Assembly: GCA_031411235.1 (NCBI GenBank)
Contig: JANOAR010000270.1
Span: 1-64,000, forward strand
Direction of reading: 5' to 3'
DNA: 64,000 nucleotides
DNA from: JANOAR01 sp031411235
GTDB lineage: Bacteria; Verrucomicrobiota; Verrucomicrobiia; Verrucomicrobiales; Verrucomicrobiaceae
In this document: positions 54,039 to 61,431 of the stretch, one piece after another
Layout of the letters: every line of letters begins with the position of its first letter
Numbering within the stretch: the first letter of the stretch is position 1
Notes under the pieces: generated by a model
The model's database searches: none
The model's input: only the letters and a program-made list of their open reading frames with translations
Told to the model about the DNA's origin: nothing
Position numbers and translations under genes: made by a program

Positions 54039-54568
54039 GCTTCCATCCTCTGCTGAATGTAGTCGTGGGCGATGCTCTGCGCTGCGCCAGCTCGCCCTCT
54101 CTCACGCCTGCCCGCACTGGCCACCCGCAACATCACCAACAACATCACCCGCACGGGCACCTACGCTGGCCTCGCCGTCCCTGGCACAGGCAAGGCATCT
54201 GGCTACTTCACCCTGCCCGACATGCCCAGCGTCGGTGCGCCACTCATCACGACCCATCCCGTCCAGTCTGGCCTCACCGAGATGGGCTCACCTTGAGCCA
54301 CTTAGGTTTGTCGGATGCTGTTTTGATGAATGATGAGTTTGTGGAGGAGCAGGCCGCTCATCTCGCCATGTATGCCGTCAGTGACGGTCGGCGGCAATTT
54401 ACAATCGCCCCATCGAATTCATCCATTTGGACTGACTTCTGCGGCGTGGTTTCACAGCGCGAGCAAGCCTCTATTTTTCGCACTTCACCATCGCAAGGTT
54501 GCTACCTTGCCTAGCCATGTGTATGAGGTCCGCCCCCTGGGCCACTGGGGGCGATTGCCATCCCCCTC
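54039..54568. other. 530-bp spacer with no intact gene
   Basis: Contains a remnant related to the C-terminal module of the giant surface proteins at 54120-54296 and, further on, an unsupported 62-codon frame at 54326-54514. I see no RNA gene, terminator with a T-run, or clear promoter. The content suggests deletion of a larger surface-protein gene. Confidence 0.55.
54120..54296 (+). pseudogene. Remnant of a giant-surface-protein C-terminal module
   Basis: One frame reads ITRTGTYAGLAVPGTGK, then ASGYFTLPDMP, and ends with a PVQSG phrase before TGA. This follows the end of the 45351-52595 protein (ITRVVNYQGWLVPTEGKG, YGWFMLPQL, ILSGRV) residue by residue in pattern: TR-x3-Y-x-G-x2-VP-x2-GK-x2-G-aromatic-F-x-LP. 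Nothing resembling the rest of the module lies upstream, where the APC permease gene ends at 54038. It therefore looks like the last ~55 codons of a deleted paralogue. Confidence 0.5.
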
Positions 54569-57500
54569 ATGTTCGATTTCCTCCAAGCCCTCCCCGGCCT
54601 CCTCCAAGGCTACTCCCAAACCCTTCGCGATGAAGCCGACCGCCTCGCAGAAGACGGTGCCGTGCTCACGCTTGATGTCATCGGCCCAAGACTCGATGCC
54701 GAGGTGAAGCTCGATCACGAACTCGTCCACGTCGTGTGGGAGTTTGAAAACGGCGTCTGGGAAGCCGATACTGACTCCAACAATCCCGACATCCAAGACC
54801 TCGCGAAATGCCTCGCGCTCGTCTCCGTGAAACGCAACGAAGGCGCAGAGCCCACGGAGGAAATCGTCATCGCTCCAGAGAAATTATTGACCTTCCAGCA
54901 GATCCTCGAAGGCCATCTCAACCGCAAGCTCGCCGCCGAAGAAATCGGCTACCTGAGCAAGATCGAAAAGCGCTGGGAACGCGTTGCCAAGACTGGCGAA
55001 ATCTTCGATCAAGACATTGTCCGCCTTCATCCGAAATGGAGCATTCAGAGCTACGACCCGCTCGCTCTTTGGCCCGATAAACCCGCCTCCTGTCACGAGT
55101 TCTGGAACTACATCGCGCTCGCCCTGCACGAGCGCGGCCTCCCCTTCCCCGGCTTCCTCAAGCCCGCCACCGACATCCGCGCCACACGCGAAAAATTGCG
55201 TTCCTGGCGAGCCAGCCGCAGCGTGCCGCATTGGGTCGAGCGCATCCAACGCCTCATCGCCTACAAGCCCAAGCCACCCGCGCCACGCCCCATCACCGCC
55301 TGTCGCCTGCTCATCACCACCAGCGAGGCCAAGCTGCAAGTCCATGACTCCAGCACCAACGCCTTCCACACCATCGCACCCACCGAGATGGCCACGCTGC
55401 GCGCCGACCACGCACGCGGCGGCTGCGCCTCGCTCGGTGCCGCGTCCGAGTTGCTGCTCTCCTCCTGCTTCCTGCAAATGCAGGCTGCGGCAGAGGACAC
55501 CTTCCGCCTCGATAGCGAACAGCAGACCGCTTGGCTCGCCACCATGTTTGGCAAAGTCTCACTCAACGACAAACTCATCACCCTCGATGAAACTCCCTTC
55601 AACCGCAGTGCCGAGCCTCTGCGCTGGATCGCTGAAGAAGCCAACGAAGGTGCCAGCATCGCGCTGAAACTCGTGCTGCCCGATGGCGGCCCGTTGCCCC
55701 TGCCAATGCGCGTGCTCTCGGGCGATACCATGCTCTATCTCTCCGGCGACACCGTCTTCCCCGGCCCGCAGTGGTTCGGCGAAGAGACCGCCGTGGAACC
55801 GCAGATCGAGATACCCCTCGCCGCGCTGAGTTCCTCCGAAGGCATCGCCTTCATTGAGCAACTCGGAGCCCCGTTGCCCGCCTCGCTCGAAGCCCGCATC
55901 CGTCGCGAAAAACTCGAAGTCGAGATCATCGCCAAGTGCGCCCGCAATACTGGCGGCAGCACCCAGCACGCCCACTTCATCGCCCAAGCAAGCACCGCCG
56001 ATGGTCGCCACACCGAGATCCTACGCGGCGACCGCTGGCACCCCGATGTCACTGCCGAGCGCGAAGAAGGCACCATCATCGTGCTCGACCGCAGCGAACT
56101 CTATGCCGTGCCCGCCATCCTCGACGGCATGAAAGCCACCTTCGATGCCGACCTTGATGTCTTCCGCTCACGCATGACGCGCGCCTTCCCCGAGACCTTC
56201 TACGCCTGGGCCACCGCCTTGCCATCAACGGTCAAATTCGCCCCCGACAACGAGTTAAACAGCATCCTCGCCGACCCGCTCATCGCCCGCGTACGCATCG
56301 AGGCTACGCAATCCAGCAGCATCGACTGGTTCGACCTGCGTGTCGTCTTCGACGTCGAAGGCGTTGATTTAAAACCTGCCGACATCCGCCGTCTCATCAG
56401 CGCCAAGGGCGGCTTCGTGAAGCTCGCCGACGGCACCTGGCGTCGCGTCAAAATCGAACTCAGCGACGACCAAAAAGAAATGGTCGAAGCCATGGGCATC
56501 GACTTGAACGACCTCGAAGACAGCGAGCATCGCGTCCACTGGCGCAACCTCGTCGGCCAGCGCGGAGCCGAGATCATGAACGCCGAGCAGTGGATGCTGC
56601 TGCAAGAGCGCATGGCCAAGATCGAACTCGACATCAAGCCCGATGTCCCCGCCGAACTGACCTACACCCTCCGCCCCTACCAAGTCGAAGGCTACCAGTT
56701 CCTCAGCTACCTCACCGTCAACAACTTCGGCGGCATCCTCGCCGACGACATGGGCCTCGGCAAAACCGTGCAAACCATCGCGTGGATTTTGTGGCTGCGC
56801 GCAAGATGGAGCCAAAGTGGGACAGGCATCCTGCCTGTCACCAGTAACTCGGGCATCCTGCCCGACACAACAAACATCGTGTCCGCTCCCATCGAAGCCC
56901 CGGTTCCCGCAGCCAAAAAGGCCGCAAAGAAAGCCACCAAGAAACAGCTCGCAGCCAACGCAGCAGCAGCAGTCGAGGCTCCATGCACCAGCACCGACCT
57001 CGTGCTCCCCCCTTGTAACTCCCTCATCCCCCCAACGATCGTCGTCTGCCCCAAATCCGTCCTCGACGTCTGGGCGCTAGAGTTCCTCAAAGCCTCCCCC
57101 GGACTCCGCGTCCAAGTCCTGCACGACAAAGACGAACTCGAAATTGAGCGCCTCCACGGCGACCTCGACGTGCTCGTGCTCAACTACGCCCAGCTCCGCG
57201 CCTGTGCCGAGCCGCTCAGCACCATCACTTTCCTCGCCGCCATTCTCGATGAAGGCCAGCACATCAAAAACCCCGACAGCAAAGCCGCCAAAGCCGCCTG
57301 CGATGTGAAGGCCCACAACCGCCTCGTCCTCACCGGCACCCCGTTGGAAAACAAGCTCCTCGACCTCTGGAGCCTCATGACCTTCGCCACGCCTGGAGCC
57401 CTCGGCGACCGCAGCTACTTCCACAAACACTTCGACCGGCGCAAAGACGAGCGCGCCGCCCAGCGCCTCAGCGCCCGGCTGCGCCCCTTCATCCTGCGCC

Positions 57501-58300
57501 GCACCAAAGGGCAGGTCGCCCGCGACCTACCCCCGCGCACCGAGGAAGCCCTCATCTGCGAAATGAGCGGCGTACAGGAAAAAATGTATCAGGACGAACT
57601 CGCCCGCGTGCAGAACATGGTGCTCAGCGCCGCCGGCACCGACGCCCTCGCCAAGCGCCGCTTCGCCATCCTGCAAGCCCTCACCCGCCTCCGCCAAATC
57701 TGCTGCCACCCCGCGCTCGTGCAGAAGGATTTGGAAGTCAAAGAAGGCGACAGCGCCAAGCTCACCGCCGCCCTCGAACTCATCGAACAGCTCCACGAAG
57801 AAGGCCACAAGGTCCTCTTCTTCAGCCAGTTCGTCAGCATGTTGAAAATTGTTCGCGAGCGCCTCGACGCCATGAACCTCCCCTACCACTGGCTCACCGG
57901 AGCCAGCGACAACCGCGCCGAAATCGTCCGAGGCTTCCAGGAAGACACCAACGCCAGCGTCTTCCTCATCAGCCTCAAAGCCGGCGGCAGCGGCTTAAAC
58001 TTAACCGCCGCCAGCTACGTCATCCTCTACGACCCCTGGTGGAATCCAGCGGTAGAAAACCAAGCCATCGACCGCGCCCACCGCATCGGCCAAACCCAGC
58101 CCGTCATCGCCTACCGCATCCTCACCAAGAACACCATCGAGGAAAAAATCATGACCCTGCAGCAGCAAAAGCAAATGCTCAGCAGCGACATCCTTGGCGA
58201 AAGCAGCTTCGCGCAGACCCTGCAAGCGGAGGACTTCGAGTTCCTCCTGGGCATCGAGAAGGATCGCACCCGCAAGGAGCAAAGCGACGAGGAAGATTGA
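54569..58300 (+). CDS. SNF2-family (Swi2/Snf2) helicase-like ATPase
   Basis: 1,243 residues. The first ~700 residues are a long acidic N-terminal region of unassigned fold. The ATPase core starts LRPYQVEGYQFLSYL. Motif I is LADDMGLGKTVQT (about 724-736), motif II LDEGQHIKNP, motif III LTGTPLENKLLDLWSLM; the second lobe has LRRTKGQVARDLPPRTEE, LISLKAGGSGLNLT and motif VI QAIDRAHRIGQTQPV. Such proteins remodel DNA-protein complexes, including stalled RNA polymerase (RapA). Between motifs I and Ia an insertion of about 65 residues contains GTGILPV and SGILPD, encoded by two palindromes, followed by Lys/Ala-rich sequence. The gene appears monocistronic. Confidence 0.92.
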   Translation: MFDFLQALPGLLQGYSQTLRDEADRLAEDGAVLTLDVIGPRLDAEVKLDHELVHVVWEFENGVWEADTDSNNPDIQDLAKCLALVSVKRNEGAEPTEEIVIAPEKLLTFQQILEGHLNRKLAAEEIGYLSKIEKRWERVAKTGEIFDQDIVRLHPKWSIQSYDPLALWPDKPASCHEFWNYIALALHERGLPFPGFLKPATDIRATREKLRSWRASRSVPHWVERIQRLIAYKPKPPAPRPITACRLLITTSEAKLQVHDSSTNAFHTIAPTEMATLRADHARGGCASLGAASELLLSSCFLQMQAAAEDTFRLDSEQQTAWLATMFGKVSLNDKLITLDETPFNRSAEPLRWIAEEANEGASIALKLVLPDGGPLPLPMRVLSGDTMLYLSGDTVFPGPQWFGEETAVEPQIEIPLAALSSSEGIAFIEQLGAPLPASLEARIRREKLEVEIIAKCARNTGGSTQHAHFIAQASTADGRHTEILRGDRWHPDVTAEREEGTIIVLDRSELYAVPAILDGMKATFDADLDVFRSRMTRAFPETFYAWATALPSTVKFAPDNELNSILADPLIARVRIEATQSSSIDWFDLRVVFDVEGVDLKPADIRRLISAKGGFVKLADGTWRRVKIELSDDQKEMVEAMGIDLNDLEDSEHRVHWRNLVGQRGAEIMNAEQWMLLQERMAKIELDIKPDVPAELTYTLRPYQVEGYQFLSYLTVNNFGGILADDMGLGKTVQTIAWILWLRARWSQSGTGILPVTSNSGILPDTTNIVSAPIEAPVPAAKKAAKKATKKQLAANAAAAVEAPCTSTDLVLPPCNSLIPPTIVVCPKSVLDVWALEFLKASPGLRVQVLHDKDELEIERLHGDLDVLVLNYAQLRACAEPLSTITFLAAILDEGQHIKNPDSKAAKAACDVKAHNRLVLTGTPLENKLLDLWSLMTFATPGALGDRSYFHKHFDRRKDERAAQRLSARLRPFILRRTKGQVARDLPPRTEEALICEMSGVQEKMYQDELARVQNMVLSAAGTDALAKRRFAILQALTRLRQICCHPALVQKDLEVKEGDSAKLTAALELIEQLHEEGHKVLFFSQFVSMLKIVRERLDAMNLPYHWLTGASDNRAEIVRGFQEDTNASVFLISLKAGGSGLNLTAASYVILYDPWWNPAVENQAIDRAHRIGQTQPVIAYRILTKNTIEEKIMTLQQQKQMLSSDILGESSFAQTLQAEDFEFLLGIEKDRTRKEQSDEED
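56821..56865. repeat. REP-like double palindrome inside the SNF2 gene
   Basis: Two perfect hairpins with the same ATCCT centre lie 9 nt apart: 56821-56839 (arms GACAGGC/GCCTGTC) and 56849-56865 (arms TCGGGC/GCCCGA). They are translated in frame as TGILPV and SGILPD. Short palindromes yielding GILPV-type peptides are known as dispersed repeats in several bacterial phyla, so this looks like a small repeat that inserted without breaking the gene. Confidence 0.7.
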
Positions 58301-58395
58301 GCCCACAAAACGTAGGGCAGATCGTCTTGCTCACGCAGCCGTAGCCCCATTGCGCCAAGCTTGCACACTGCACTTCAAGCAGCGACACTCCGCGC

Positions 58396-58974
58396 ATGGG
58401 ACTCCCCGCCACCAAGTTCTACACTATTCCCGAGTACCTCGCTCTCGAAGCCACCACGGGTCAAAAGCACGAGTATCACGATGGCGTTGTCACCGCGATG
58501 GCAGGCGGATCACCAGCGCATTCATTTGTCGCTGGCGGAATCCTCGGCGAGCTGCGCAATCACTTGAAAGGCAAGCCCTGCAAACCCTTTGGCAGTGATC
58601 TCAAAGTGAAAGCCGGAGGCAAAGTCCACTACCCCGATGCCGCTGTGGTGTGCCCACCCATGGCTTGCGATCCCGACGTAACGGATGCCGTGACGAATCC
58701 TGCCGTTATTTTCGAGGTCATCTCCGATTCCACAGAGCGCTATGATCGTGGAGCAAAGTTTGGCTTTTACCGCCAGAACCCCGACATGACAAACTACGTA
58801 CTTGTTTCAGCCGAGCGCATCTATGCCGAGCATTACAGCCGCGCTGAAGGCGACAAGTGGAACCTCGAATTCCTCGGCCCAGGCAGTCTTCTGAACCTGC
58901 CAAAGGTCGGCTGCGCAATTGTCATTGATGCCTTTTATGAAGGCAATGAGATGCTCATAGCCCCCCTCGCCTAA
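58396..58974 (+). CDS. Uma2-family (DUF820) putative endonuclease
   Basis: 192 residues, the standard family length. The start YTIPEYLALEATTGQKHEYHDGVVTAMAG is typical, and the PD-(D/E)xK-like active site is present: Asp81 in KVHYPDAAVVC, Glu107 in VIFEVISDSTERYD, and Lys121 in RGAKFGFYR. Uma2 proteins are numerous in cyanobacteria, Verrucomicrobia and Planctomycetes. Their nuclease fold is established but their biological role is not. The gene stands alone, 95 nt after the SNF2 gene and in the same direction; co-transcription is possible. Confidence 0.93.
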   Translation: MGLPATKFYTIPEYLALEATTGQKHEYHDGVVTAMAGGSPAHSFVAGGILGELRNHLKGKPCKPFGSDLKVKAGGKVHYPDAAVVCPPMACDPDVTDAVTNPAVIFEVISDSTERYDRGAKFGFYRQNPDMTNYVLVSAERIYAEHYSRAEGDKWNLEFLGPGSLLNLPKVGCAIVIDAFYEGNEMLIAPLA

Positions 58975-59099
58975 ATCCATCGAAGCAGCTAGTCACAGCA
59001 CTTTGATCAATGAGGCAGCTGCGAGGCTAGGCTCTATTCTTTTCCCGCCTTGCCCTCACCAAAGCCACTCGCTACACTCTGCGTCCTTTCCGCCCCCGT

Positions 59100-61328
59100 A
59101 TGAACTTCACTCGTCTTGCGCTTTTTGTCCTAACCCTTGCTTGTGGGCTCTCCAGCCTACACGCTCAAGTCGTCGTCGGCGGCGGTGGCCTCGCCGAGCA
59201 TTACTTGCGCGGCTTCACCATGAACAGCGAGGCCGAGCGCCAAGCCCAAGCAGGCAACCTCCCAGGAGCCAAAGAACTCTACACCCAGGCCCTCGTCATC
59301 CTCGACGACCTTGTTAAAATCGACCCCACGTATCAGCCTAGCGTCCTGGCCTACCGACGTGGCAAGATCGCCGACGCACTCGCCACGGTGAATGCCAAGC
59401 TCGCCGCCCCAGCGCCCGCGCCCGCTCCACCCCCGGCACCATCGACGCTCGTCCCACCACTGCCCAGTGGCGTCGCCATGCCTGCGCCGCTTCCAGGATT
59501 TAGCCCTGCTCCAGCCGCTGCCGCGCCCGCTGCCCCCGCTTCGCTCGACGACTACCTCAACGGCATCAAAGCCGCCGTGCAGCAGCAACTCCAGGCCTCC
59601 CAGCAGCAGCAGACTGAACTCTATGCCAAAGTCGGCCAGTACCAACTCGGCTACGAGACCGCTCTGAAACAACGCGACGAACTCGCCAACAACTACCAGA
59701 CCCTCTCCGGCACCGCCATCGCACAGCAGTCCAAGATCAAAGAACTCGAAACCTCCGTCGCCAATGGAGCTGCCACTAAGGCCGAACTCGAAGCCAGCAA
59801 AAAGACCCTGGTCGAAACCAACGAAGCCCTCACCGAAGCCAAGGAACGCCTCGGCAAAGTCGAAAAAGGCATCATGGATCAGAGCAAGCAGTTGATGGAA
59901 AGCGCCATGAAACTCGCCACAGCCGAGCGCGAGCGCGATACCCTCGCGAAAGAAAAAGCCGCAGCCATCGCCGAGCGCGATCTGCTTTCCAAAGACAAGA
60001 CCATCGCCATCGCCGAGCGCGACAAAGCCAATGCTGAGCGAGACCGACTCTCCAAAGAGCGCAACGCAATCAGCCTGAAGCTGCTCGGACTTCAAGCCCA
60101 ATACGACGCGCTAAAAAATACCCCACCGACGACGACAAAAATGGCCAACGCCTCGACCGAGATGAAGGCTCTCATCGCTGAAAATGAGCGCCTCAAAAAA
60201 GCCCTCGATACCGCTCGCCTACAAGTGGAGAGCCTCAAAGGCGACATCACCCGCAAAGACGTGGAAATCGACCAACTCAAAGGCTCACTCACCAAGATCC
60301 AAGGCGAGCTAACCGCGCTAAAAAAAGAAAACGCCAGCTATGCCGCCCAAGTCTCCGACTTGACCCTTCAGCTCAAAGACATCAAAGCCAAAGCCGATGT
60401 CGCTGCGACCAAGGCACCTGCCAAAGAAGTGCCCCAACTCAAAGAAGAGAACGACCTCCTCAAGAACATCATCCAGCGCCAACTCCGCCAGCAGGCACGC
60501 CAGCAAACCACCAAAACCCTTGTCATCGGCCAACTACAAAAAATGGGCGACGATGCCAAAGGCCTCGTCGATGAAGTCGAGCAACTCGGCGGCGTACGCA
60601 TCACCCTCTCACCCGCCGAGCAGAAGCTCTTCACCGCTCCTGAGTTGAAGGAATTCCTCAGCACAGGCGGCATCCAGTCCACCTTCGTCGCCAAGAGCGA
60701 AGCCCCCGTCACCACCCCTGGCGCAGCGGCTTCCGTCACGCCCCTCAACGGTGCTGCCGCCCTCGACGCCCTGTTAAACAAAGGCAACACCGCCCTCGCC
60801 AACGGCAAGCTTGCCGACGCCGCCACCGCCTACCAAGACGCCCTGCGCGCCGACCCCAAGAACCCATCCGCCTTCGCTGGTCTCGCTTGGACACGCCTTC
60901 AGCAAGGCAGCCTGGACGAAGCCGAAGCCACGCTGAACAAGTCGCTCACCATCGACGCCAACAACGCCACAGCCCACTACATGCTCGGCGTCACCTACTT
61001 CCGCCGCGACAAAACCAACGAGGCCATGAAGGCCTTTGAAAAGAGCCTCGCCCTGGACGCCAAAAACGCCAAAGCACGCCACTACCTCGGCATCATCGCC
61101 ACCAAACAAGGCCTGCTGGAACGCGCCGAACGCGAATTCAAAACCTCCCTCGCCATCGACCCCACGTATGCCGAAGGCTACTTCAACCTCGCCGTCCTCT
61201 ACGTCACCTGGGATCCACCCAAGTGGGACGACGCCAAGAAAAATTACAGCGAGGCCGTCAAAAAAGGCCTCAAGCCCGATGCCAATCTGGAAAAGATTTT
61301 GAATGGCGCGGCAGTGTCCGCACGCTGA
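59100..61328 (+). CDS. Exported TPR / coiled-coil protein
   Basis: 742 residues with a signal peptide (residues 1-22, LFVLTLACGLSSLHAQ). An N-terminal TPR-like unit (about 30-95) is followed by a Pro/Ala-rich linker (about 100-150) and a long coiled coil (about 155-480). The coil contains near-repeats such as AERERDTLAKEKAAAIAERD. The C-terminal third has at least three canonical TPRs (about 555-735; ALLNKGNTALANGKLADAATAYQDALRADP, YMLGVTYFRRDKTNEAMKAFEKSLALDAKNAKARHYLG). A periplasmic scaffold role is likely, similar in design to CpoB/YbgF. No Tol-Pal genes are adjacent. It converges on mutS. Confidence 0.75.
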   Translation: MNFTRLALFVLTLACGLSSLHAQVVVGGGGLAEHYLRGFTMNSEAERQAQAGNLPGAKELYTQALVILDDLVKIDPTYQPSVLAYRRGKIADALATVNAKLAAPAPAPAPPPAPSTLVPPLPSGVAMPAPLPGFSPAPAAAAPAAPASLDDYLNGIKAAVQQQLQASQQQQTELYAKVGQYQLGYETALKQRDELANNYQTLSGTAIAQQSKIKELETSVANGAATKAELEASKKTLVETNEALTEAKERLGKVEKGIMDQSKQLMESAMKLATAERERDTLAKEKAAAIAERDLLSKDKTIAIAERDKANAERDRLSKERNAISLKLLGLQAQYDALKNTPPTTTKMANASTEMKALIAENERLKKALDTARLQVESLKGDITRKDVEIDQLKGSLTKIQGELTALKKENASYAAQVSDLTLQLKDIKAKADVAATKAPAKEVPQLKEENDLLKNIIQRQLRQQARQQTTKTLVIGQLQKMGDDAKGLVDEVEQLGGVRITLSPAEQKLFTAPELKEFLSTGGIQSTFVAKSEAPVTTPGAAASVTPLNGAAALDALLNKGNTALANGKLADAATAYQDALRADPKNPSAFAGLAWTRLQQGSLDEAEATLNKSLTIDANNATAHYMLGVTYFRRDKTNEAMKAFEKSLALDAKNAKARHYLGIIATKQGLLERAEREFKTSLAIDPTYAEGYFNLAVLYVTWDPPKWDDAKKNYSEAVKKGLKPDANLEKILNGAAVSAR

Positions 61329-61354
61329 AGCAAGGCGGTAAAAGCATGGCTCAA

Positions 61355-61407
61355 TGCTCGTTTCGCAGACGAGCAGCGTCGCGTTCTGGCGAACGCGCCT
61401 ACGACGC
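61355..61407. repeat. Paired hairpins between converging genes
   Basis: A 7-bp stem (61355-61361 with 61369-61375) is followed at once by a nested hairpin: inner arms GCGTTC/GAACGC (61381-61386, 61391-61396) around TGGC, and outer arms GCGTC/GACGC (61376-61380, 61403-61407). No T-run follows on either strand. The arrangement resembles a REP-type element and may act as a bidirectional mRNA end. Confidence 0.55.
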
Positions 61408-61431
61408 TTAGCACGGCAGTATAACTTGCCC

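Noticed and set aside
54326..54514. 62-codon plus-strand frame
   Set aside because: No ribosome binding site, no signal peptide and no recognised motif; it lies in a decayed spacer, so I do not call it a gene.
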